The notes beneath the pieces are model-generated. The model did not search any database. It was not told the origin of the DNA and saw only the letters and a list, made by a program, of their open reading frames with translations. Of a DNA stretch of 64,000 bases, positions 12,146 through 23,941 are shown piece by piece. This DNA is from Piper betle. Taxonomy: Eukaryota > Streptophyta > Magnoliopsida > Piperales > Piperaceae. Numbering within the stretch: the first letter of the stretch is position 1; each line of letters begins with the position of its first letter. The translations under genes and the position numbers were made by a program. The stretch covers positions 1-64,000 of the forward strand of contig JAURVB010010397.1 of NCBI GenBank assembly GCA_033002965.1, written 5' to 3'.

Positions 12146-14002
12146 TCAAACGTTCTGAGTGAAACTCATAATTTGTCTTGCACGTTTCACTAGAGCTCGA
12201 TACTCGTGACTCTGAGACCATTCATCGATCTCGCGGGCTCTCAGAAATGGTAATGGATGCGATAACTGCCTCTTCTGTGCATTTCTGTTTACATTCAATT
12301 ACAAATTTGACATGAGATCTCAACTACCGATTACTTGATCTGTAATTAGAGACGACAAAAATGATGCAAGCGTTACCTTATGTACCAGCGAACAGGGCTT
12401 GAAGAAGCTTTGTTGTATGATCGAGCTTGGTCCAAAAAAGCATCCATGTTAAATTGATCCGCCAGAGAAGGGGCAGCTACCAGCAAGTTTCATCAGAGCA
12501 GAGATGACAATCTCTTGATATAACAGGGCAATGATTAATACCAGCATATAACACTTCTTGTATATGATTATTATGCTTCAATATCATGTGTTTCTAAAAT
12601 TTTAATAATTCTAGCATTTATGTCCTTTAACTTCATAAAACTAACTATTTTAAAGAAGACATAATATTGGAGTATAAACATTTCCTGGATTTTTTAATAA
12701 AAAAGGATTTATCCCATCAAATCTGCAATTAACATCAGCTATTTCCAACTTTCCCTTGACAAATCTTGATTCACTGCCGATATGAAATTGAAAGGATGGA
12801 CAGGAAATAATAATCAAACCCATCAAGCTGGTAAACAAAATGGTTCATCCAGTTGATGGTTCAGTTTATTGGCCTCCATATCCAAGTGGTAAAATAATTT
12901 AGACCAACCTTGGAATCTTGTGCAACAAGAAGAGCTGCTCGATCGCAAGTTAGCGCAGCTGCTCGAAGCCAACGGAATAGCTGCTCCTCCAGGCTTCTTG
13001 CAATCAAACCACCAAGGCCTACAATTACATATCACAGCTCCAATTTTACAAACTTCGCTTATCCATCAAAGTACATTCATTCTACTTTTGACAAACCAGT
13101 CGTAGTCCCAAATTGTCTACTCCTACCAGGTACAGTGTAAGCTTAAAAAGTAAGAAAATTGGCCAAAGTTAGCCAGAGACCATGATCACATTTCAAATGT
13201 CCCAATTCATGAGCAAGAACTGCTAGCATATATAAGAACGAAAAGAGGTCAGGCATTGAAAAGTATCGTAATCAACATAAGATCAGCTGTTAGACATGTG
13301 AAGTACAAAACCTGAAACTCTTCAGGAGTGAGAAGCTCTATGAGGCTTGAATGTACAACAACGAATGGTTTTCTACCACTGATTGCTAATGTATATGCAT
13401 TAGGAGCAGGATTCTGACGAACGTATAAATCGGGCGCCTCAGTATTAAGTACCTGAGCAGCTTCAACCATCAACCGATGCAGATCAGGAAGCTGGACAAG
13501 AAATACACGAAAAATTCTTATCATAATTCAGAACGAAAGAGTAAAAGACTTGTAAGTACATTTTCTCATGTTCAGTATGCTCCTCCGAATATTCTGGGGC
13601 TGGTTGATTTCACTATAGTTTGGATGACCCTAATCTCCAGACTCCAGGTATTTGTATTCTAAAGTAATTGCATCAGTTAGGTCAGGTTGCAACATTGCAG
13701 ACTGATTGGTAAGGCATACAATTTATCAGGTTTTTAAGTCTTCAACTCCTGCCTAAGTCGCGTGGTTTATACTAAGATATAACAACTAAGTTCCGAATCC
13801 ATGATCCTGGGATAAAACTTCTTGATACAAAAGATAGCTAAGTCACCTGATTGTGAGAGGCTAGAACAGATGTGCCAACATTTTCGAGAAGCATAGCCTG
13901 TTCTGCAACAGAACCTGCACAGTGAATTGTCATCAAAGTAAAAGATTTACTCAAAGATACATTCCTAAGCCTTTGCAAGATCAGGCCAGTTGTGAGGCGA
14001 CC
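12146..14002 (-). pseudogene. M48-family metallopeptidase pseudogene, 5' truncated
   Basis: Six exons of a plant M48 (Ste24/OMA1-like, chloroplast PGM48-type) peptidase can be read: 14002-13847, 13491-13312, 13222-13127, 13018-12909, 12511-12377, 12284-12146. Recognisable blocks include APDLYVRQNPAPNAYTLAISG, the zinc site HELGHLKCDHG at 13211-13179, and LSHPLPFLRAREIDEWS near the C-terminus. Lesions: an in-frame TAA at 13145-13143 where the family has Leu-Gly; the third zinc ligand, Glu of the ExxxD motif, is Ala (GCG, 12956-12954); one extra C in a C-run in exon 5 (exon 135 nt, expected 134); the junction at 13312/13222 is one base out of frame at canonical sites; and the N-terminal transit-peptide exon is missing, with a hAT copy beginning 0.9 kb upstream. 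When active, these enzymes are membrane- or plastoglobule-associated zinc proteases. Confidence 0.9.
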
Positions 14003-14883
14003 CTGAAAACAACAAGTTGATCACGGGAAAAAGAAAAAAGCATGGCCTAGCAAATAAGCTAATTTGCACTATAAAGTGAATGAAGAAGGAAAAGTACCAA
14101 GACTAAAAAAGGTTTAGCTTGTCACAAGTTGTAAAGTTTAATGTCATAAAGTGTATAGAAAACTATTGCAAGATTCATAACTTCTTGCTTGAACTATTAA
14201 ATCACAGTAGAATACCTAATAAAACTTTCCCAAGTGAATTCTGCAGGCCAACAATGTAGCTAGTGTGAGAAACAACATTGCATTTGACAAGCCAACAAGT
14301 ATTCTTTCGGTAATTAACAACAATGTGTCCATAAATTATGATGACCATAGATCCAATAGCTATTGAAAATTGTTTCTAGTAGAATGCATCGTACTTAAGA
14401 ACTACAAAACCACAGATGCAAATCTCTCACAAAATTAATTAAAAGAAAGCGGATCCTAACTGTATAATTGAAATCTGGAAAATATTGAACTAATGTTGGA
14501 ATAATTAGGAGAAAAAGTCACACTCGACAAATTTTTTTATAACTCCTGATAAATCAAACTTGCGCATACTTAACACTATCAGCCACGAAATTATGGCCTC
14601 AAAACCGTACAACCAGTGATGAGTACACTTTCAGGTCATTTATCCCTCTAATCACACCATTAGTAGAACCAGAAGTCCCACTCCAGACAAGGTCAGATTC
14701 AGGTATCCAAAGAAAAATAGATCCTAAATAATTAAATTACGAGGGAAATTAATGAGCTAAGATTGAAACAATGAGAAAAAATAGTCACATGTGAACGGAA
14801 CTTTGGTAATTCCTTATCAATCGAATTTGGGCAAATTTAATATTTATGGCAAGCTTAGAAATTCCCCTCCAAAACCAAGAAAT
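14003..14883. other. Intergenic; missing 5' end of M48 pseudogene not found
   Basis: I searched the minus strand for the expected transit peptide and first conserved exon of the M48 gene and saw nothing recognisable. No other gene evidence. Confidence 0.5.
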
Positions 14884-16460
14884 CTGGGTGGGCGTCTAAC
14901 CAACCGAATAAAAACAAAATAAATATGGACATTTTTTTGTATAACCAACTGAGTGTCTAATAATTTATGTCAATAATATAATGTTTTCAATATTTGTGAG
15001 GCTAATATTGTGTTATATGAAAAATTAAAATCATGATATACATTAAAATAAATTAAGTTTGTACATTAAATTGATATTTAATATCTAAAATAATCCAAAA
15101 TAACTTAGACAGAAAAAAATTAATAGTCATCCTCATATTTAAGAATTTAGAACAATACATTTACTTCAACAATTATATCAAATCATTTGTTATATATCTA
15201 GAATGCTCTCAAATAATACCATAGTTTAATAAATTTTCAAATTTAGCTCCTATGCATTTCTAAGTTAAACAAAAAATAATCAATGCATAGAAGGTTTAAA
15301 ATAATCTATGACATCAAAATATACTATAATATTATATATACTTCTAAGACAAAATATTCTAATAGTTGATTATTCATCCAATGTGGCTCACCTACATGAA
15401 AAATTATAGAAAAGAGTTAATTACTTATAAATTTTTTTTACAAATATTAGAATAGTAAAAACTAACTATTATATTCTCACATGCCCATTATAGACATGAA
15501 GATGTGGAAATAGTATATCCATCAACACAATCATCAATATATTCTTATTCTTCAATATTCATTGTTTCAAATAAATTTGATGATAGACTTAATTGTTTCT
15601 CTACAAGTAAAAAATATAATAACAAAAAAAAGAATACATGTTAAAAAATATATCAAAAATAGAAAATGCATGAATAGAAGACATGAATTATTTTTATATT
15701 CACTCATGTATTAATTTTGGGAACGCATCAAAACTTCAAGTATTTTTGAGCTCAAATTATTCTTGGTTGAGCTAATTATTTGTTCTCCAAAATTAAATGT
15801 TGATTCGAAGGCAACAATTGACATAGAAATGAGTTAAACATTGTGAGCAATTTTTCCTAAATATAATATTTTACTATGTTTAATCTCTACCGTGAAAATA
15901 TATCAAATTGTTTATCTACTTTATCTACAAAAGGAATAGTTAATTCATCTAAATAATTCTCTAAATTAGTTTATGTTAGCTTATTTAATGAACATTCTAT
16001 AATTAACTTCCTTGCTCCTTACAATCTTCTACTTGGGCCTCCAATAAGATAAGCACTTGATAAACTTTCAATTCTAATAGAGGGCTTGTTTGATACACAT
16101 CTAGCTATAGATTTCACAAATCTTATTTTTTTAAATTTTCCTATTGTAATATAATATTTCTTTATTCAAATATTTTTTAAAAAAATGATTTTAATTTTTA
16201 TACTAATTGACATGAGAGAAACTTAAAAAAAATAAAAGTGATAATGATTATATAAATGAGATATTAGTTATTTGTGAGGAAAAAAATAATATTTATAATA
16301 AAAAATAGATAATAAAATAACTATGAGATGAAAAACAATTTTCTATATTGATCGAATTTTAACCATGTCTGACTGTGGATAACTGATTTTTTGCCCGAGG
16401 TTAAGTGGACAAATATAGACAATACTTTGTCTGACGTTCAATTGATCGACACCCACCTCT
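14884..16460 (-). mobile_element. Decayed hAT transposon, copy 2
   Basis: Related along almost its full length to 2656-4285 in the same orientation. It starts GGGTGGGCGTC and ends GACACCCACC, which pair as imperfect terminal inverted repeats. The minus strand at about 15720-15850 keeps a weak dimerisation-domain remnant (VAFESTF, then NNLSSKILE). Here the right end is preserved, unlike copy 1. No intact transposase. Confidence 0.68.
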
Positions 16461-18886
16461 GGTTAGCATGTGGTGAGAGGGAGATGATTCAGATGGTAAA
16501 ATGTGTAAGGGGAAATTATTAGGTTTATCTCACATCATGTTTGGAGTTGATTGGTGACTTGTATATAAGTTAATGGGAAAATCTTATTTTTTGAACTAAT
16601 TTTTAGATTAAGAGAAGTATATAAGACCCATAATATTTATTGCAAGTCTTATTTTAGAGGCCCGTAGGGCCTAATAGTTTGTCCTAAAAGAAGAGAGAGT
16701 CGAGAGAAAGCAAGGAAGGCTTGTAAGAGGTGGAGGGAAGGAGTAGGAAGGAGTGCCGGCGGAGGTGAGTTGGACGGCGTCCACAAGGGTGGGGTCATAA
16801 CGTAAGTGGCATAGATTTCCCCACACACCCCTTTCTTTGACTTCCTCGAATACTAATCCATTTAAGTGAATTTATTTCCTGAGGTTTTAAGTTTTAACTA
16901 GGGAAAAGAGGTATCAAATTAGAACATTCAAGCTTTTAACTATAGAAGGGATTGTGTTTATTAACACATAATTATCATAAAAATTATAATTAATTGTAAT
17001 AAGGTCTTACAACTTTTATTTGTTATAAGACCTAATTAATATTAAAATACATATAAATAATAATACTTAATATTGATGAATTTTTAAAATTACCATCGAA
17101 GGTATTTAATGGATGTTAAAATGTTATTTATTGATTGGGTCTTATGGCAATAAAGCTGTAATTAAGATATTATTACAGATTATAACTTTTATCAAAAAGG
17201 ATAAATTTTCAATAATGACCAAGTAGATTAAAATGGTGGGTCACCAAAATCGAACTTTTCTTAAGTGAGAGTATCGAAGATTGCTTAGAATTATTGTTTT
17301 TTATGATAATTATATAAAATATGCTTCTCAGCGGAGTAATTACAAAACTAAAAACTCTCATGTGTTAGTAAAAAGCTCAATTATGCATAATCAAGACATT
17401 CCCAAATGTTTAACAATTTTGCGAGGCCCAAACTGTATACATGCCCATTTTAGTGTGTAAATATCCTCCTCTTCTAGTTCATGAACCTTCCGAACACCTA
17501 GGATTTGGTAGTTATCCGTAATTGTCCCGGGTTCACGAAGGATAGTCAATGCTATCCAAGTGGTGGAAAGAATTAACCGATGCTAATGTGTGTTATAGTT
17601 TGAGGGACGATTAAACATAGATGTCAAGAAGTTATTGAAGCACCTAGGAATGTTATCGGATGGAATCGACATGACTGGGGTTGTCCACGACCGAGAATAG
17701 CAAGGAATGGTGATCGATGACCTAGGATAGCTCATAGGGTAGCAAGGAGTTGTTACTAGGGATTGCCTAGGGCTTATCGAGCACCTGTTTTCTATCAGCT
17801 TTAGATTAACCTTCAGATGTCAAGTACAGGTTCCAAGTTTCAAGCATGACCAAGCTTGCTTGAGCAGTCTCGGTTGCTACTATCAGCATTCACTGGAAAG
17901 AGTTATAGAGAGTGATCATGCAGTACCGAGCACTCCGAGAGTTGGTGATTGATCATCTAGTCTGAGCATGGACATCGGCACACTGAAAACCTAAGTCTCG
18001 GGAGCACGGAGAGTGGCTGGTCAAGCAGTGTCGGGAGTTAGGCACAAGCGTTGGGCATGACCGAGAACTGGGATTTCGAATCTTGAAACTTTGTTCAGGT
18101 TTTCTAGTCGGACTAGGATTCCTAGCTCTAGTGCAATTACCGATAAGTTCTGCCTGAGTCTACTTGTTGGTGACCGTGGGACTTCTAGGACAACTTGGAC
18201 GTGATCAAGACTTTAGGGAGGAGGTATTCGACAACATGTGAACAAGGAGGATGTGAACTTCGTGGTGAAGTGGGATTTGTGCAACATGGGTTATGGTGGG
18301 GCTGGGACCAAGCCTTTACCCTAATTTAAAAATCGGGTGCTAGGGTTTGGATTCCACTAACCTTGTTTTGCTTTCTTGAGCCAAGGGCTCAACCATCTGA
18401 CCTTGACGCACCATGGGAGGCTCAAACCAGGTCAGATGAGGTTGGACAAGACGATGGGAGGAGTTGGAAGTGATTCAACTTGCTTCTCATTGGCCGAGTT
18501 GGAGAGGATTGCAACAAACTTTGGATTTGCTATCTCTAGGAGGCCTAATCGACAATGAGGATGACACGACATCTTTGGAGAGGAATTCCAAAGAGAAGAG
18601 AACAAAGAAATATGACGTTGATCAAGAAGGAATGAGGATTCGGTGTTGACATGGCAGATTGCCATTGAGGTGGAGATCCAAATTCGGATCTTCTCCAGTT
18701 GATCAAGGTACTATTTATGCTTACGACCTGTTTGTGATTCTTATTACTTATTGGTGATTGAATTACATGTAAATAAGTTGATTATAGGGAGGACGACTTA
18801 AGGTTGTGATTGTGAGGACATTGTGAGTGGAGATTGCTCATTGTTCTCGAGTTTCTTGTATTAGGAAGAGGCTTGGTTGTAGGGAT
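16461..18886. other. Intergenic repeat-like DNA, no gene seen
   Basis: No recognisable coding region. The frame at 18376-18558 (+) has no family resemblance. The stretch from 17,450 to 18,700 is less AT-rich than its surroundings and may be old retrotransposon internal sequence, but I could not identify a domain. Confidence 0.45.
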
Positions 18887-19402
18887 TGTTGAATCAACAA
18901 ATACTTTAAACTTTAACCAAAATTATATAAATGATAAAACCATCGTCAATAAAGCCTTCTTCATATCAAATCATCAAGAACATAAATTTAATAACGGAAG
19001 CGTACCTGGATCCATAATAGTAAAGTAATCCTTTAATTACTTCTGGTTTGATCTTCCAGATTCAGTACATGTTCTTCAAAACCAGAGTTTCTGGATGATG
19101 GGATACCGGAAAAGAAAAACTACGATGCGAATCTAGGGACCATAACCGTATTTATCCTTATAACCGTATTTATCCTTATTTTTTATAATTCCAATTTAAC
19201 TCATCATAAATTAGAGATTAAGAAAACGGTATCTACACATATTTATCCATACTCATCTTAAATATATGATATCTCCATATATTTTATTAAATATTAATGA
19301 CCCATTATCTTTAACTTTAACAGATCAATTTAATTTAGGCCATGCTTTAATAATAACAGCATATGATACAATTATATACATATATACGTCCAACATTCAA
19401 CA
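18887..19402. mobile_element. Probable solo LTR, 516 bp
   Basis: The stretch begins TGTTGAAT and ends ATTCAACA, an 8-bp terminal inverted repeat with TG...CA ends typical of a copia LTR. It contains a short direct repeat (ataaccgtatttatccttat, twice, near 19140-19181). I could not find a clear 5-bp target duplication, so this is tentative. It directly abuts a copia reverse-transcriptase fragment. Confidence 0.45.
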
Positions 19403-19463
19403 ATTGCCTTCCTTTTGAGTAAAGCCCTTTGCAACAAGACGAGCCTTATATCTTTCTACAAGG
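19403..19463 (-). mobile_element. Ty1/copia reverse transcriptase fragment
   Basis: On the minus strand this reads LVERYKARLVAKGFTQKEG, the highly conserved start of the Ty1/copia reverse transcriptase domain. The frame is open for only about 20 residues; nothing else of the element is recognisable nearby, so it is a relic. Confidence 0.8.
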
Positions 19464-19844
19464 ATTGCATGCCCACAACCAACAAGTATTTAAGGGGGTT
19501 GAGTACTAGTAAATCCTTATTTTGGTGAGTGAAATTAAGGTTGGGGTGAAACCCCATAAACTCTAGTGTTGGTGCATTCTTGTTTGATTGGTGCCAAGGA
19601 CAAAACCCTAGTCGGATTCAAGGGTTTTGCTAGCCTAGTTGGGAAACTTGGTTTAGACATGTTGTTAGAGTTTCTTAGGTGATTTAAGTTTTTGATTGTG
19701 ACTTGTTAGTGTGGTAAAGGAGTTGGATTGGTTTGTGTTTACATTAGTGGCCGAAAGCCTTGTTTGGTGCCTATTCTAAATTGGGTGCAAACTAGAGTAG
19801 TGGAATTGTTGTTGGTTGCTTCCATATTTTATCATATTTGTTGT
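19464..19844. other. Intergenic, left flank of a hAT insertion
   Basis: No gene recognised. Sequence is continuous with 20760 onward once the transposon at 19853-20751 and one target-site copy are removed. Confidence 0.5.
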
Positions 19845-19852
19845 GTAACTTG

Positions 19853-20751
19853 CCATGATGCACGAATCGACCGATTCCGTGCGGAATCGGCCGATTTAAA
19901 TCGGATCGGCATCGTGCCGATCCGATTTCGGGGCCGACTCGGTCGACCCCGAATCGGCCTCGGAATCGGCTGAGTTCGGCCGATTCCGACCGATTTAACT
20001 CGGAATCGGAATCGGCCGATTTAAATCGGAATCGGTTTTTTATGAAATTACTAAAATACCCTATGTATGATTTTTATTAAATTATTTAAGAATAGGTAAA
20101 ATAGTAATTTGGATTTTAAAAACCTAAAATCAAACCCGCTCCCCCCACACCGCCGCCGCTGGTCCGCCCGCCGCCGCCCCGTTTCTGCCCTCCGCCGTGC
20201 ACCCCGACTCCGGGCTCACCGCCGACTGGGTTACCGACCTCGCCGCCGACCTCGCAACGTCGCCGCCGACGTGTGGCCGAACCGAATCGGGCTGTGACGC
20301 ACGAATCGCCGCTGACTCGCCGCTGACTCGCCGCCGGCTCCGGGCCGCCTCGCCGCCGACTGTTCGCCCGACCGGGCTGCCGACATCCTCCGACATCACC
20401 GCCGACCGGGCCAGCTGGCGGCGGCGGCGGCGGGGGATAAAGAGTGGCATTCTCGTAATTAAAAGTTGACTCTGAGTCAAAAATAATAATTAATTCTAAA
20501 TAATTTAAAAAATCTTAAAAAATATTTAAAAATATCAGAAACTATAATACATAGAATAATATCAAAATAACATCAATACCCAATTTTAATATATTTATAT
20601 TATAAATTGTCAAATTATTATATATGACCGATTAAATTAATTTGGACCGATTCAACTGAACCGATTCTTGGCCGATTCAGACTGATTCCGATTCCGATTC
20701 CGACTCCTTCAAAAACCGATTCCGATTCCGATTCCGATTTATGCAACCATG
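19853..20751. mobile_element. Non-autonomous hAT-like element with 8-bp TSD
   Basis: The 899-bp element is flanked by the perfect 8-bp duplication GTAACTTG (19845-19852 and 20752-20759), the length made by hAT transposases. Its ends are related inverted repeats (left CCATGATGCACGAATCG, right complement CATGGTTGCATAAATCGG). Both subterminal regions are packed with GATTCCGA/TCGGAATC repeats in opposite orientation, a usual transposase-binding layout. The middle (about 20130-20450) is very GC-rich and has at least ten CCGAC words. Frames there on both strands are low-complexity Arg/Ala/Pro-rich by-products, not genes. No transposase. Confidence 0.85.
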
Positions 20752-20759
20752 GTAACTTG

Positions 20760-21549
20760 TGGAAGACCGAGTGTTTTTCTAAGTGAAATATGCCACATAG
20801 GTGCTGATTTAGGGCAAAAAGTTTAACCATAGAATCAACCCTGTGACAGATGCCATGACCATGAGGTATAAGTACGTAGGTACGCAGGTTGAGATTGTGT
20901 GGGAAAAGTGTTACGACATGGGGTATATATAGATACCCACTATTGTTCTTGATTTGGAATGTTTGTGTTATTAGGAAAGTTTGTTGTTCATGTTGTAATC
21001 GGAAATTTGGAACTGGAAAGTGAGTTGATAGGAAAGTTGTTAGCAAGTTCAAGGATTAGGAAAGAGCTGCTAAGAAAGTTACTAATGTATTTGATGTTAA
21101 GTTGCAGTTGAACAAGGAATTACGAAGGTTAGTGCAACTAAACAATGGTTCAATTTGGTGACGATTGTTGTTGGAGGATGAATTAACGAAACTAGGAATT
21201 AGTAACCGAAAAGCTTGATGAAATTAAGAATGTAAAACTATATTGTCAAATTCATGTTCTGTTTTGGATGTTGCACCTTGAAGAAAATCTGATGTGATAT
21301 CTGCGTATTTTGATTAACAGAACGAACTTATACTTCAAGGAATATTGAATGTAGAAAGTATATAAAAAGCTTCTAAATGCATCATATCTTTGGTTTTGCT
21401 TTCCTACACAATGGAAAAAAGCAAGACTAATACTAATCTGGCCAGTATTAATGGAAATCACCAAGTGATATTCCAGTTTCATTTTTTGCATGTTTGATTC
21501 ACTGGGCATCTGCTTTATGAGTCTCCTACCATGGTTTGAACCTGCCATC
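20760..21549. other. Intergenic, no gene seen
   Basis: 3' flank of the minus-strand SPRY gene and right flank of the hAT-like element. Open frames here carry no recognisable motif. Confidence 0.5.
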
Positions 21550-22769
21550 TTACTTCTTATGATCAGTTGAAGGAGTAATTGTAGTTGGATCGAGAACAAT
21601 TTCAAAGAGATCGTCTGAATCCAGTGTCCAATTCTCTTCATAGCCACTCTTGCTCCAAAAGGAGAATTGGGAATCCACTCTTCCCATGGAGAAAAGTTCT
21701 TTGCTCTCTTCTTCGTAGACAAGTGATCCTCTGCTCGATGCAGACACCTGCAACGGCTGGACCAGGTGTGGTTCTGGGGTCCTCTGCACATTTGCATCTT
21801 CATACTTGAAAGGACACTGTCCAAAATTCACAGTTACCTGGACTTCACCTGTTGTGCTCAATAGAGGATACATTGGGCATCCAAAATCCTCTAACTTGCA
21901 GCTAATTTCATGCACCAATTGAGAGTTCTCTGTGAAGACGACCTTCTTCTTTCTAGGATCAAATCCACATCCAATCATCTCTCTCTTACCATAACCTCTT
22001 CGTCTCGTTTGGTCTCCTTTACAAGCTTAAGTCCTGTTCCATACACTTAACAGTTTAGTTGTGCAAAGAAATCTAATTGAGCAACTAACAAGGCAAGTTG
22101 ACAAATACATGTACCATCTAGATGAACGGAACCATCAGAAGAATATCCTATTGATCCTGGGTAGCTGCCAGGAAGTTGACAAGGTGGTGTTCTGCTGCTG
22201 GTCAATCCAACTGAAACCATCACTTCACCTCCTCCTCCTTCATGCGACAGGATGATTTCAAAGTAGGCTTGCTGCGGGAAGATTGAGCTGGCAAGTTTTG
22301 GACCAGGCAATGGTAACATGGCCATGGCAAGGCAAACTCCATTACAATTGCCTTTCATCTCTCTAGATAACACAATCTTTTGCATACACTCTGATCCTTC
22401 AAGGGGCAATACAGGTTTACTGCCTTCCTCCAGCCATTTGAGAGGAGGCCAATTGACAATATTGAAGCCAAAGCAGGCCCATCCTTGATTGGCAGCCTCC
22501 TTCACAAGCCATGGATGATCAGACCACTTGAACAATGGTGTGGTCAACACCCCATGCCTCATCGCATAGTAATTCTGCATCTTCTTGTGAGTTCCCTCAT
22601 GTGTATTCTCATGAAATCCAAGCTTCTTGGCTCCAGATGCTACAATACCTTCTTTTTTATTTGCCTCATGAGCAGTGTATGCACTTCCACAGGAGCACCT
22701 TAAGACCAAAACAACAAATAGAACCACAAAGACAATGACCAGCAAGATGGCCAGAAGAACTTTCTCCAT
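21550..22769 (-). CDS. Membrane-anchored SPRY-domain protein, 2 exons
   Basis: Exon 1 (22769-22115) and exon 2 (22025-21550) join across an 89-nt GT-AG intron to give 376 residues. Residues 4-24 form one strongly hydrophobic segment (LLAILLVIVFVVLFVVLVL), a signal anchor, followed by a soluble region. The SPRY (B30.2-like) domain runs from about 167 to 290: QQAYFEI, MVSVGLTS, PGSYPGSIGYSSDGSVHLD, then exon 2 with IGCGFDPRKKKVVFT and VTVNFGQCPFKY. The acceptor at 22026 was chosen because an AG a few bases earlier loses the frame. SPRY domains bind protein partners; no substrate can be inferred. Plants have several such TM-SPRY proteins of unknown role. No lesions seen. Another frame over the 5' end (22941-22666) is out of phase and is read as 5' UTR. 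Confidence 0.85.
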
Positions 22770-23941
22770 GGGTGGAGTTGCTCCTCACCAACTGATATCG
22801 ATTTTGCAAGATCAAGGAAGATCTAGTTGAGGCGGCTTTTGGTTCATCTCTTGGGGCATCTTGCAGGTCAAGAAGTTCATATTTTGGCTTGCGTATGGTG
22901 CAGGGAAGCGATAGAAAGTTTTGTTTTTGCGCTCTTCGCAATAATGTTCTGAACCATGCACAAAAAAGTCCACCATGGGGTGGATATTTTATGGGTCATT
23001 TTTATAACACAATGGAAGGTCGATTAAGCAATCAAATGTGACGCGACAGGCACTAAATGAAATATTTATATGGATTATTCTTCTTGTTTGAAAATACAGA
23101 GCAGGCTCATGCGACATTTACTCACCAGCAACTTTAGGTGAACATTACTTTATATTAAGAGCTATTATTCTTTGTTCCTTTTTTTGCACCCGAACCATTA
23201 AATGTACTGGACTAATTATAATGTAGCATATTCAAATGCGTCATCCTTCGGTGTTTTCAACGTTGCTTTAAATATTGTGCCAATACGTTGTATTGTCATT
23301 GAAGCAGCTTTCTAGCCGTCCATGCACCCTAGTAACTTTCTCACCGTCCACCACCCGTTGGGAGGAGTGTGCCCTCACAGAGAGGGAGAGGATCACTTAT
23401 TTAGCTCTTGGGAGATGATAAAATTTGACATCTTAAAGGAATCTTAATAGACTGGTCATATATATACTAAGTTAAGGATTGAGAGTAAAAGGATGATCAA
23501 AGAAGCACTTTGCTTCGTTCTCGGATTTACATGGAGTAGTATGCTTGAATGTGTGGACGTCAAAACCCACCATACGGCATCTCAAAATATAGATTAATTG
23601 CCGTCAGATTTGGCGTCCAAGCTAGCACAGATGGGCGTTCTGCACGAGTCCATACAATGCTCTGATCACCAATTTCACCGTGTTGCCGTTACAAACTAAC
23701 AGTCTCTGATGGGGTTCCATGGAAGCAGATTCAATCAACCCACTAAAGCTCACGTCCTGAAATTCCATTCCATTGAAGATTCGTTATAACTTGTAAGCAG
23801 CCGATGTTCCCTTTCCCAAGTAGTTAATGAAAAAAACAAAAATACAAAATTCTGATACGAAAACTACTCTTGACACAGAATACGGCTCCACTCAATCAGC
23901 CATGCTCATTCAAACATCTAATCAATACTCTGTTCTCTGTC
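22770..23941. other. Intergenic between two minus-strand genes
   Basis: Contains the SPRY gene promoter and the 3' flank of the CPN60 copy. No further gene seen. Confidence 0.55.

Noticed and set aside
20109..20480. Frames of 62-116 residues in both strands
   Set aside because: GC-rich core of a transposon; low-complexity, no family resemblance.
22666..22941. 91-residue minus-strand frame over the SPRY 5' end
   Set aside because: Out of phase with the SPRY gene; most of its unique part precedes the SPRY start and is best read as 5' UTR.
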